A stretch of 64,000 nucleotides of DNA. Source: Acanthacorydalis orientalis (Eukaryota > Arthropoda > Insecta > Megaloptera > Corydalidae). Where the stretch lies: NCBI GenBank assembly GCA_034766995.1, contig CM068314.1, positions 30,532,708 through 30,596,707 of the forward strand, written 5' to 3'. Made by a program: the position numbers and the translations under genes. The first letter of the stretch is position 1; the number at the start of each line of letters is the position of its first letter. The notes beneath the pieces were generated by a model, which worked only from the letters and a program-made list of their open reading frames with translations, did not search any database and was not told the origin of the DNA. Of this stretch, positions 36,059-47,306 are shown piece after piece.

Positions 36059-37529
36059 CCTATTCAAATAAATATTTAAAAATATTCGCTTAAAGGTACA
36101 TTTCTTTTATGTAAAATACAATCGAACGTAATAGTGAACATCGATATAACGAGTACATGATTACATCGACCGTATGTTTACATGAATTTTGGTTCTGTAT
36201 ATTTGCATACAAACATTCATTGTTATAACGAGCTCGTTCCGCATATATCAATCAAATTTAGTCCACTCTAAGAACTGTGCTCTTCACTTAATTGGTATTA
36301 AACCTTTTTTTAAAACAGGTAGAAAAGAACAGTCATGTTTATCCTTAAATACGAAATGCTCTATATTTCTATTTTTTATTATAATTTTATTTAAAACTTT
36401 GTGAAATACGGTTGTATGTTAAATAAAGTTAAAAATATATTTTCAAGTGTACCCGTATATGATATTTAGCATGTGCATTACTTTCTTGCATATCATCATA
36501 TTATTGTGATTTACACAGAAAAAATACAATATCTAGATGGAATTTACATGTCACGGATACCGCTAGTGATGATTATAACGAGAAAACATTCAACCGAGTG
36601 AAAAAGTGTGCGAGGTCGCTCTATGCGAGTGAAACTATAAAATCGAAAACATCAAACAAAAAAAAAGATTTTTCAAACTGATGGAAATGATAATAATTTA
36701 AGCATTAATTTGATACAACTGTTTAACTGAACTTTAAAAGTGATATAAATGTTTGTTATACCAAATTCAGACTTCATGAAAATTCATATTTTTTGTATTA
36801 TTTTTAATTTTCTAGTTTTTTTTTGGAAAAGCCAAACCAGTTCGACGTTCGATAATATTAATAGATTTTTTAACCCATCTCTCATATATATATATATACA
36901 TATATTAGAAAAATTACTTAATTTTCTGAAATACTCTCACATAATCTGAAATTGGTAAATTTCAACAACTTACTGTACACCAACTAATAAATTTATCAAT
37001 AATCCTGTTTGTAATTAATGTTAATGATGTGTTATGTTCCTACATCTGATTTACTACTAAAATGTTAATAGAAAAAATAGTATCGTTAATTTCTATTAAT
37101 TATCAATAGTGATACAAATAAATTGATTATACATAACAGCTGTAGACTAAAAACGGCACTTCAATATTCTCTTTTCTCGAAATACAATTAGACAACCGAC
37201 GTTCAAAAAAATGTTCTAGTTACTAATAACAAATACCAAAGAGATACTTAATAATCTACCATTCAAAAACAGAACAATGCTGCGAAACAAATTTTCTTGT
37301 ACACATATAAAGAGAGACTAAGAAACATAATAACTATTTTCCAATTCAAATTATATGTGTAATCTGGTAATACATACAATTTCTCTTTGTTTTTCTTACC
37401 TACCACGTCAGACTAATAAAAATTTATTTGATCGTATTATGCAAACAAATTCAGTTAATAAATTATACAAAATGTTTTCAATAAAAAAAAGTGATTTATA
37501 AAGTGCTTCAAAACAGTATTCTACATAAG

Positions 37530-37531
<2 letters not shown>

Positions 37532-37578
<47 letters not shown>
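37532..37578. repeat. (TA)n microsatellite
   Basis: About 19 units, a phase shift (TT), then four more. Confidence 0.97.
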
Positions 37579-37990
37579 AATGTTGTGTACATTGCAGTAA
37601 GTGCGTCTCTGGATGTTAATATTTCCTTGTCACAGATTCGTTTACTATAAAAGACTTGGCGTTCATTACTTTTCTTTCTTGACATGATTTTCCGTAGTCT
37701 TCCAGTCGTAAACGAACAGTACGAACTTGTTTAAATAAAAAATAATCGTTGTTTTGATAAACAATACAAGTGAGCTAAGTGACTAATAAATTTAATAAAA
37801 ACAAAAATCCTTTCCACCACAGTACTACGTACCTAGTTTAGGTACCTTTTTTAGAAATAAATTTAATGAAAACGGTAAGAAGTAAACACTGTGATTGTTT
37901 TATGGATTATAAATTTCAAACTTATTCGTAATTCCACATTTTCGTTAATTCTTTTTTTTTTCAAAAAAAAACTACAATTTACATGCAGTT

Positions 37991-38048
<58 letters not shown>
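37991..38048. repeat. (TA)n microsatellite
   Basis: About 27 units with a TG head. Confidence 0.97.
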
Positions 38049-38052
<4 letters not shown>

Positions 38053-38607
38053 CACGTAGGTCTAATTATCTGATTTAATAATAAATGTCTGCTTTCTATA
38101 TGTATTTATTCAATTTAATAAAATATATTTGACCACAATATTTTGTTTTTAATTGTAATATTTTTTTAATTTTGAATAAGTAAAAAGCACGAATTTATAT
38201 AAACTTGAACAAATCGTCATATAAATATCTTAAATTATAGTAACAATTCTTGACTAATTTTCATACATACTTTTTACAATTATGCATATAACAATATAAA
38301 ATTACATAAATGCGTGTAAAATCTACAATAATCCTAATTTTATCAGATAACAATGTCGAATATAATTTACTTTTAGTTAATACAATGAACAATTGATATA
38401 CATTATTTTAGGTATTTGCGTGAAATGCAGTATATACGTAACAGACAATCAGGGACAAAAATCTAAGTACAAAACTATAAAAGTGCGTAAAAGAAAATAC
38501 CACACACTATGTTATGACAGTGGCTAAAAAAACCAAAATCTTAGAGTATACATACTGACATACGAAGATCATGAATACTCTCGATTATTTTATTTTTTAA
38601 ATACAAA

Positions 38608-38611
38608 TATA

Positions 38612-38666
<55 letters not shown>
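38608..38666. repeat. (TA)n microsatellite
   Basis: About 22 pure units after a TATG/TG head. Confidence 0.97.
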
Positions 38667-38668
<2 letters not shown>

Positions 38669-38995
38669 ACTTAATGTCGCTTTAATGAAAATGTTAGTAT
38701 GTATTTTATTGTAACTATTCTATTTCACAAACAGAGGCGAACTGAGAATGCAAGGGTTCAGGTGTCCCACCGAATCAACCGCTGAAATGGATATCTCAAA
38801 TTTTAAACATAACAAATTACTTAATAATATCCAATTACTACAAGAAATGGTTAATTTATAGTACACATTTTGAGTTGAATTTCTTCTTCGATCGGCTTCT
38901 ATTTACAAACAACATTTATAAAACTTATCTAAATTTTTTTTCGTATAATCGTTAGTTTATGAATATGCAAGAAGCGAAAGGTTTTTAGAAAAAGC

Positions 38996-39053
<58 letters not shown>
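38996..39053. repeat. (TA)n microsatellite, left flank of a mariner insertion
   Basis: About 28 units ending exactly at the TA target of the mariner copy at 39,054. A second TA tract resumes at 39,528. Confidence 0.97.
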
Positions 39054-39057
<4 letters not shown>

Positions 39058-39527
39058 GTGTGAAAAATGGTTTGGTGCCTTTAAAACGAATTAATTATAA
39101 CACTGTTTAAAATTAAAATATTTTCTTGTTGTTTTAGAATTTTGAAGTGTTAACTTTAACATTGAAAAAAAATAAATATTTTAGCTAAGCAAATGAAATA
39201 ACTTGATAAAACAGTAGTGAACTCGATGGGGTCTGAAAAGCAGCATCTTAGACATTGCAGACTCTGCATTCTAGTGTAGTAGTCTAGAAAAAAAATGCTG
39301 CCGGAGCCGCGGAAATGATTTGTTCAGCTTTAGGGAGAAGGTGTGACGCATAAAACATGCAAAAAATGCAAAATGGAAGAGGTCCGAAAATGCATTACAA
39401 CTTCATCAATACAAAGCTGCCATCTTTTTTTCTACAAGGGATTCGTCAGCTATCCGAGAAATCGAGCAGTTATAAAAAATTATGGTGGTTCTTTTGAAGA
39501 TTGAAATATATTCCATTTTTCCTCAAA
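39054..39527 (+). mobile_element. Internally deleted mariner element (family C, copy 2)
   Basis: The 5' end TTAGGTGTGAAAAATGG (39,054) and the 3' end CCATTTTTCCTCAAA (to 39,527) form imperfect terminal inverted repeats. TA is present immediately outside both ends. The element is 474 bases and shares its 5' untranslated region, coding remnants, deletion junction and 3' end with the minus-strand copy at 20,664-21,111. It lies inside a (TA)n array. Confidence 0.82.
39236..39504 (+). pseudogene. Mariner transposase relic: N- and C-terminal ends only
   Basis: From the ATG at 39,236 the frame reads SEKQHLRHCRLC, then after stops and a frame change AAEMICSALG and EGVTHKTCKK. This is the N-terminal helix-turn-helix region. 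It is fused directly to the C-terminus: KMHYNFINTKLPSFFLQGIR with QLSEK in one frame, then IKNYGGSFED and a TGA at 39,502-39,504 in another. The catalytic domain with its three Asp residues is absent, so the copy cannot make active enzyme. Confidence 0.78.
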
Positions 39528-39592
39528 TATATATATATATATATACACACATATATATTTATACATATATATATATATATATACACACATAT
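39528..39592. repeat. TA/CA compound microsatellite
   Basis: Right flank of the mariner insertion: two TA runs each followed by CACACA. Confidence 0.96.
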
Positions 39593-39599
39593 AGTTGTT

Positions 39600-40341
39600 C
39601 TCTTTGTTCTTCCCTAATAGTATAAAATAACATAGAAACTGAATAGCAAAAAAAATACTCATAAAAAGATATTAATTAAAATAAGAGATAGAAGAACAGG
39701 AGTTATAGAAGTATATAAACAGGTGGAATAATAAAATCCGAATTGAAACTTATGGAAAAGACATAAATTTATAAAATTTGGGAATTATTCATCCAATATT
39801 GATTATTAGAAATGGTTTTAAATTTTTAATGAGAAAAAAGTTAGAACAAATGCAATTTCATTGAACTAGAATTTAACATTCAGAATGTGTAGACATAACA
39901 AAAATACCACAAGTGAGAATATTTAAGAGTGCTTGTATGCCAGTTGGTTTATTTCAATTTCGAATTTTGAAAAGAAAAATTTAAATTACAGATATTGGAA
40001 ATGAGATTATATTGTAAAATTATAAGTCTATCAGCTTCATTCTAATGTTTTGTTTCGAATTCAATGAATACTGCAAAAGCTATCACATTTGTTTCATAAA
40101 CTAATAATAAAAAGTATCAATTCGCACATATACACGTATTTTATGTTCACTTTGAATTTTATTCAATTCATTACAAAATAAAGCAACGTTTTTGTTAAAA
40201 AAAATGTCAAATTTAATCATAAATCATACAGAACAGTGTTCATATCAAATACTTCTTTTTTTAATATTAGATAGGAATATGTTTTCATTTCCTCTGAGTA
40301 TTATTAATTAAATGATAAAATTTAAAAAATGAAATACGCAC

Positions 40342-40377
<36 letters not shown>

Positions 40378-40840
40378 TATATGCATACATAACACTATAC
40401 AAAAATTCGACCAGTTTCAAAGGAAGCTAAGTTGATATGAAATAAAGCTGAGAAAAAACTACATGTATGGATTTAGGGGAGGTTTAATACGCAGTCGTGT
40501 TTTCCGTACGTAATTCATATTGGATTTAACATGGTTCGCCACATTATTTTTACGTATAAAGATACAGTTCTGTAGATAACACAAAATGCTATCTCATACT
40601 TAACGTATTACATTTAAAATTAAACGCTTTATTTATTTATAATTGGTCTTTATAAAAAGGATTTACTGCAATTTTCAAATAGCATTATCTGACTTGTTAT
40701 CAAATTTATGGATTTATGTAGTATCTATATTTCTTTCTAATTAGTTTATATGTATTGTTTAACAAATACTATGTTCTGTTGCGTATCTAAAAATAACTTT
40801 CTCATGTAATTAGTCACTCTGACATTAGGGACTATAAAAA
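39600..40840. other. AT-rich DNA, no gene seen
   Basis: One TA array; otherwise A/T-rich without frames of interest. Confidence 0.6.
40344..40376. repeat. (TA)n microsatellite
   Basis: About 16 units. Confidence 0.96.
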
Positions 40841-40849
40841 ATAATTCAG

Positions 40850-41150
40850 TAGCGAACATGCTTGTTTATCTGTACATGTGTGTTTGTTATTGTGGTGGGG
40901 ACGCAGGCAGTACTATCAAACCAGATAAAATACATGTTCGGTCGACGTACGTAGCGAGAGCAAATGCGTGTCGATATGGACGAATTGTTTCTTACACGAT
41001 GAGGGGTTATGCGCGATGGCGCGTATGTCAGCTGCAGCAGCGGGGTGAATGTCATGGCCATGGGGACGCGGCCTTCAGCCAGTCAGCCAGCCAGCCAGGC
41101 AGTCAACCAGATATTAGAGCGGATGGAACGAGATAGAAAAAAAACGTCGG
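40850..41150. promoter_or_regulatory. CpG-rich island, possible promoter or first exon
   Basis: About 300 bases with raised GC and many CpGs. A true-ATG plus frame of 92 codons (40,858-41,136) runs through it, ending in a Gln/Ser/Pro-rich tail coded by a (CAGC/CAGT)n tract at about 41,077-41,110. A short ATGGCGCG start also lies inside on another frame. No protein family recognised. A promoter or 5' exon is the most natural reading, but strand and extent are not decided by the sequence. Confidence 0.35.
41077..41110. repeat. Imperfect (CAGC/CAGT)n tetranucleotide repeat
   Basis: About eight units of CAGC, CAGT and CAAC, inside the CpG-rich island. Confidence 0.85.
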
Positions 41151-43681
41151 AACGGACAGATGTTTTTTGTGTTGAAATTTAAAAAAAAATTCTCTGCGAC
41201 ATGCTCGACTCTCTCACAGCCTGCACACATTCACTAAAACATGTCCGTGATAACGACTTTTGTACAATAACCGATACGGTTCAAAATTAAGGGTTGGAAT
41301 TTTTTTTGCGTGTATCAATGAATATTCATATAGATTATTATCATCGATATATGGGAACATAAAAAATATCGTCGTGTTTAACTGTAACAAGTTGTAATTA
41401 AGTGACGATTACGCAAACGAAAATAAAAAAATATTTGTAACACTTAAGAATGTTTATAACACACAATTACAATTATCTCTCGAGACAAACTCTAATTATA
41501 TTCTCAAGGGTACGCTCTATTAAGAGCAACTTTGTACACTTCTGGATGAATAGTTCAGTTTGGATAAATTATGGCTATTGTATTCGATGCTTCTGATTAA
41601 ATACATAATACCTTGTGACACATAAATGAATCACTATCAGATTTTATTTATCATAAAAATAAATTATATCAAGTGTTATCAACTGAAATATTACTAGTTG
41701 ATCCCGACACGAATAACAATTTACAAAATTATTCTATAAATTACAACAATTTATACAATTAAATAAACAAAAATGTTATTATAGTCATTTTTGTCTGTTT
41801 TCTCAATTTTAAAAATATTTTACAGTAACTCAAATATTCTATTCTACTGATTCATATGAATATTTTTCAGTACAAGTTTTACCTTAAAAATGTGTACTCT
41901 TTATTAAATAAGAAGCAATTGATTTATACATTTTCTATAATAGAAATGTTCATTAATAACAATTAATTTCAAGTCAAGCAAAGTTATTGTTTCAAATTTA
42001 ATAACATGTTTTGACAATAATGTCGATTCCTATGCATTAGTATTTTGTTGTTTTATAGGTATGCTGATTTTTCAATATTACTGGAGAAAAATGCCATAAA
42101 TTATGATTTTTAAAAATAGTTTATATTCATATGCCAGTAAGAACACATTTTTATAAAAATTCCACTATTTGTAATAAAGTATATCTGACATCAAAGCTAA
42201 AAATACTAGTATTACTAGTGAACTAATTGTAAAAACTGTATGTGCTTTAATTGACGCGAATTCAATAAAACGTTTTAAACATAGCGAATAGAATAGATTA
42301 TAATCGTACTTGTGTACATGAATAAACTGACTTACTTGTCTGTTATCCAAATTGCTTTTGAAGTTAAATTTCGCAACACCTGTACGATACGAAGATCTAT
42401 TGATAATCCACTATTTAAATACCTCAGGTCTTGGCAAAATAATTATAAATCTAATGCATGACAATGTAGACATACGCCCACAGAAATAAACAGAAACGAA
42501 CTTTTCTTATTTACCGAAAAAAAATATTATTTACACGAAAATTCGTTCAACTTTCTTATGATATATACTGATACGTTATTAGCATAAAATGTCAGGAACA
42601 AATGTAGAATAAGGAAAGAAAATGACGACAGCATAATATGTTTCCACTCGTTCATTAACAAGTATTCCTAATGCCAAAAAATGGGATTACGTCAGTGCAA
42701 CGAATATGTCATTAGAAAAAAAAAGGTTTTTTATTTGTAAATCCGGTTACACGCGTACTTCAGAATGTTCAACCAGAAATATAAGGAAATGTCTGTACAC
42801 AGTATTCGTGGATATATTAGTTAGAGCTCAAGGCCGTCGGTTCGATTCGATTAGCTCATGTGCGATTTTTTCAAGTCAGTCAATGTTGACTTTTCTAAAT
42901 ATACCACATATGTAATGTGTTCTCATGTCTTCAATATTAAGATTTATGTTCATTAGAAATATATATATGCGAACAAAAATATTACAAAAAGATTGATATT
43001 GAACGATACATAAATTAGAAATGTTCAAATAAAAGGCTCTGTTTGCCGAAATGGATATATGACCATGTGAAATTTCATTGAACACAAATTTACTCTTCAA
43101 ATTTAAACAAGATTAAAACATTAGATTAAGCAACCTGTACAGTGTAATACATACCCCTTCGGCAACATAAACGTTCAATGTTTATGAGTTTGAAATAAGT
43201 TAAACAGTTCTCAAACAGTGTTAAAATCAACAAATTCATAGACTGTTAAATGATTAATTTAAGATAATTATAATTTGAAATAGAATGCAATGTAAATATG
43301 TGTGCAGACCGAACTTTACAAATTAATTTTAAAGTGCATCTTTTTAAAATAAATAGTAATAAAGCACACACGGGTATTAACTGAATGAAAGAAGCAATGT
43401 CTTTAATATTCCATTCAATAAGAGATACAGATGTTCACATCATTAGCACACTATAAATGTATAATTTCAATGAATAACTTTTTATAAAACATAAAATCAG
43501 AGTTAATTATTTGTATAAATCAGATTACTTTACTAAATATAACAATTAACAGCAGTAACTTAATTAACTGTGATTGTTATTATAATCTTTTTTAGACGTT
43601 TCTATCTACTTTTCTTATACTTTATTGAAAATTTGAAACCAAACAATCCATATAAATAATCTGTTTAACACATGGCTGGCG

Positions 43682-43683
<2 letters not shown>

Positions 43684-43727
<44 letters not shown>
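43684..43727. repeat. (TA)n microsatellite
   Basis: About 22 uninterrupted units. Confidence 0.97.
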
Positions 43728-43731
<4 letters not shown>

Positions 43732-43983
43732 AATCTCAAAAAACACAATTTTGTCATTTTATATTCATGTGTTCATGAACGAATGTTTTATGTCAATTAA
43801 TAACACTGCTTTATAAAAAATACTTTTCAGTCTTTAAAAGGAATGAAATATAAATAAATACATTTATAAAATTTAAAACTTGTTCCAAAAAGAATTTGTG
43901 TATAATTCATAATATAAGAATAAATATTGAAAACATGTTTTCTAAACAAGGCAGTAGATTCATTTAATTCTCTTCGTTAACAA

Positions 43984-44036
43984 CCAATTTAATTCTTTAA
44001 TCATTTAATCATTTAATTCTTTAATCTTTAATCAGT
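43984..44036. repeat. Short tandem repeat of TTTAAT(C/T) units
   Basis: Variants of TTTAATCA and TTTAATTC recur about six times in 53 bases. Confidence 0.75.
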
Positions 44037-44043
44037 TCAATTT

Positions 44044-44046
<3 letters not shown>

Positions 44047-44135
<89 letters not shown>

Positions 44136-44146
44136 TTATTTATATA

Positions 44147-44223
<77 letters not shown>
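44047..44223. repeat. Large TA/TG compound microsatellite
   Basis: Alternating TA and TG blocks (three TG blocks), a TTTATTTA step, and a single TG step in the last TA block. Confidence 0.97.
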
Positions 44224-44231
<8 letters not shown>

Positions 44232-44825
44232 GAAGTTATATCAATACTTTCTTATTATATAAGACAGAGAGAGAAGAAAAATTTCCATTATTATTAAAGT
44301 AAATGTCAAATGAATGAAATTTAATTGATGTCGAAATTGCATGCCGGGATAAAAAAAATGCTAATTTGAGTTACAAAAAATCATTTTAAATAATTAATTA
44401 AAATTTTAAACACAAAACAAATGTTTTAACTGATATAAAAAAGATCTAACTCACGAAAACGGCATAATGAATTTTATATTAAAGCGATTATAGTTTTCAC
44501 ATTTCAGTAACTTCTGAAATATTTCGAGTTACTTTTTAGACGATTTTTTTACACTTATTAAACAAGAATATGTGAAAAAAAAAACACAAACACGCCAAGA
44601 CAGTACGATTTAAATACTACACAACGACAGTGCAACAATAAAGGATTTAATACCGAAAAACGTTTAGCACAGCAGGAAAGAACAACAGAAATAAATCATA
44701 CAATTTAACAATACAATCCGAAAATCATAAATACACTACTATTCTACACACATGTATGCAAAAATATACATGCATTCAACCATACAATAATTAGATGTAT
44801 TCTCAAATCCACAGAGTATACTGCC

Positions 44826-44827
44826 AT

Positions 44828-44896
<69 letters not shown>
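44826..44896. repeat. (CA)n(TA)n microsatellite
   Basis: Eight CA units followed by about 27 TA units. Confidence 0.97.
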
Positions 44897-44898
<2 letters not shown>

Positions 44899-45064
44899 AT
44901 ATAAATTTGCATTTGAGCTTGTGTGTATATGAGAAAATATAATAATTATATTGTGATTAATTATACACATACCTTTAGCGACTAGCTGTTATTAAAAAGA
45001 CAATTTAGTGTAATACTATGAATAGGACAGACGGAACAACGACAGAACATTCTATATTTTCTTT

Positions 45065-45198
45065 TTTTGTTTGGCTATATCGGTGTTCGACTTTCATTTC
45101 GTAGAAAGCATATATTATATCCATGCGACAGTGTTGTTCTAAGTTCGTATCCCGACACGTCATTGAGGTCACTTAGGTGTAAGCCTGCAGACTATATC

Positions 45199-45205
<7 letters not shown>
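45065..45205 (+). repeat. Possible tRNA-derived SINE fragment
   Basis: A GC-richer 140-base block ending in a TA array. It contains AGTTCGTATCCC (45,142-45,153), close to the RNA polymerase III B box, and TGGCTATATCG (45,073) that loosely resembles an A box. The A-to-B distance is longer than in a tRNA. SINEs often end in simple repeats, which fits the TA tail. This is a weak call. Confidence 0.25.
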
Positions 45206-45238
<33 letters not shown>

Positions 45239-45255
45239 TTATATATATATACACA
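45205..45255. repeat. (TA)n microsatellite with one TTCATTA break
   Basis: About 15 units, a break, then about five units. Confidence 0.96.
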
Positions 45256-45550
45256 CGAATAATATATAACTGAATGCAGTGTGTATATGTATAAACGAAA
45301 AATAGAAATCAATATTTTTTTTGTAATCTATATAATAAATAATTTATAGTTTTTATAAACACTTTTAAAATAATTAATTTTATTAGTACACTAAAATATT
45401 TATAAATAATATTTTGATTAATATTTACTCGATATAATTCGAGAAAATATTATTTTTAAACAATAAATCAATCTAGTAATTATATACTATATTAAAATAT
45501 AAACATTATTAAAACAGCAGTTTTAAAATAATTTCTACTAATATCAAAAT

Positions 45551-45588
45551 ATTCTAATACGAACCTTATTAGACATTCGTATTAGAAT
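45551..45588. repeat. Perfect 13-bp inverted repeat
   Basis: ATTCTAATACGAA (45,551-45,563) and its exact complement TTCGTATTAGAAT (45,576-45,588) surround a 12-base loop. Confidence 0.85.
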
Positions 45589-45796
45589 CTAAGACAAATC
45601 TGGAGTATATATGACAATGAATTTTTTTAAGTTTTAGAAAAACTTAAATGATAAAATAAATTTATAACTAAATAAAACAAAAAAACTTTATCCGAATTAC
45701 ATTTTTTTCTATGAAGGAATTTATCATTTCGCTATAAATCAGATATTTTTTTTATCAAAATGTGCAATAAATGAATAATGATTACTGCTTATGGAT

Positions 45797-45925
45797 ATTT
45801 TGATAGCGATTTTATAAACCATCAGAGATATGTTTGTACGTAAACGTTCTAGAGATATTAGCATCGCTATCGAAATGTGCGTAGCCAATAATCATGGTAA
45901 TCCACACTTAATTACTGAACATTTT
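45797..45925. repeat. Dispersed repeat motif, copy 2, with inverted repeat
   Basis: ATTTTGATAGCGAT (45,797-45,810) is complementary at 13 of 14 bases to ATCGCTATCGAAAT (45,863-45,876). The right part continues AATAATCA... and ACATTTTCATCAG, aligning with 25,588-25,645. A shorter variant (CCGTCGAAATACGAATGAGC) is at 54,950. The element type is unknown. Confidence 0.4.
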
Positions 45926-46489
45926 CATCAGAAAAAAAATGCGCAGTTTATGAGGAGTAGAAATGAATTTCGGCACAATACCAAAATAAGCTATCATTGT
46001 AATTTCATACAAATTTAATCATATAAATATTTATAATATTACACTTAAATGTAATGAAGTACACAAACTTGATATGTCATATATATTATTTAAAATTAAC
46101 ATACAGATAGGACTTTTGTACCTTTTATTTTTTTAATATACAACATATCAAGTGTTAAGAGTAACTTGAAATATTCAAATATTTCCACAATCGCAATTGT
46201 TTCGAAAAATACTTTGAGACGTTTACTTTTTTACAATTTAATAAAAAAAATGTTCATTTCTTACAAGTTAACATTTATTTCGATTTCTGGTTCAGACTTA
46301 CAAATGTATACGATCAACCATTAAACATACTACAGTATAATCATATATTTCTTGTAACAAAATTCTTTTTCAGGTTTATAAAAGACAAAAAGATAATTAA
46401 AAATCAACATATATATTATCTAACAGTTAGAATATTTAAGAACTACACCCGAATAATCGACTGTCGGCACTTTACAATAACAATTAACT

Positions 46490-46804
46490 ATGACGCATTT
46501 ATTTTATCGCCGTTTTAATTACCAACTATTGAATATATACAAAGAACGGCCTCCTCGCGAGAAAGTTTCGGTGATATTTACGAAGGGGGATTCAAACATT
46601 GGGCGATTCTTAGGTTTTATCTCGTATGAACAGACTTCCACGTGGTTTAATAAATCGATAGACTTTGTCAGCAAATATATCTACGCACATTTCGTATTAA
46701 TGAAAATATTGCCTTTTACAGCCGTTAAAATACTATCATACATACTTTTAACAATACAATGTTTTTTTTATCGTTATTATGTTTATACACACACACACAT
46801 ATAT

Positions 46805-46837
<33 letters not shown>

Positions 46838-46858
46838 GACTTAAATCAATGTACTTGA
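46490..46858 (+). CDS. Hypothetical ORF, low confidence
   Basis: A true-ATG frame of 122 codons. The first 95 or so residues are varied and protein-like (KERPPREKVSVIFTKGDSN, then a hydrophobic stretch near residues 65-95). The last 25 are translation of the CA/TA microsatellite at 46.79-46.84 kb, so the natural end is doubtful. No domain recognised; an exon ending before the microsatellite is conceivable. Confidence 0.18.
46784..46837. repeat. (CA)n(TA)n microsatellite
   Basis: Seven CA units, TACA steps, then about 13 TA units. Confidence 0.97.
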
Positions 46859-46904
46859 TATATGTAAATAATGAAGTACACATAACCCACACGAATATAA
46901 TATG

Positions 46905-47100
46905 TCATATCAAATTGCATCATTGTGCAGATGGTGCGCCGTTGCATTATTAGCACAGTGCAACGTCATAATGCAATGCATGCAGTCACTAAAACGCACT
47001 AGTGACCCAATGAATGTATGGACCGGATTTCCCCATCAAGTTCAATGCCAAGCAAAACAAAATATAATAATACAAGAAGGGCTCGCTAAGCAATCCTTTC
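46905..47100. other. Complex patch with overlapping inverted repeats
   Basis: TTGCATTAT (46,942-46,950) pairs exactly with ATAATGCAA (46,968-46,976). An alternative stem GTTGCA/TGCAAC shares the left arm. The patch is less AT-rich than its flanks. Open 64-70-codon frames cross it but are unrecognised. Confidence 0.3.
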
Positions 47101-47253
47101 TTTTTAGATTGTAAGACAAGAGTAGACTAAAAATAAATGAACAAATAATGCGGATTGTGCGTTACACATTCAACCCTCACACTAGCTGTTAGTCTTAAGG
47201 GAAATATTAGAATTGTGTTTTTTATAGTACGGATCGTTTTACAAACAAAATAT

Positions 47254-47255
<2 letters not shown>

Positions 47256-47305
<50 letters not shown>
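47256..47305. repeat. (TA)n microsatellite
   Basis: CATA head and about 20 TA units. Confidence 0.97.

Positions 47306-47306
<1 letters not shown>

Larger units (their letters stand above)
32880..38990. other. AT-rich DNA with TA arrays, no gene seen
   Basis: Contains a pyrimidine-rich stretch at 33.78-34.23 kb, GC-richer patches at 35.56-35.76 kb and 36.54-36.65 kb with scattered CpGs, and one (TA)n array every 0.5-2 kb. No frame is convincing. Confidence 0.5.
41155..45060. other. AT-rich DNA, no gene seen
   Basis: Less dense in TA arrays until 43.68 kb. A tRNA B-box-like string at 42,839 is discussed under rejected items. Confidence 0.55.
45280..46480. other. AT-rich DNA, no gene seen
   Basis: Holds two hairpins and a dispersed repeat copy listed separately. 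Confidence 0.55.

Noticed and set aside
42780..42860. tRNA-like B box (GGTTCGATTCG at about 42,839)
   Set aside because: No A box at tRNA spacing, no acceptor stem or cloverleaf can be drawn; at best a SINE scrap.
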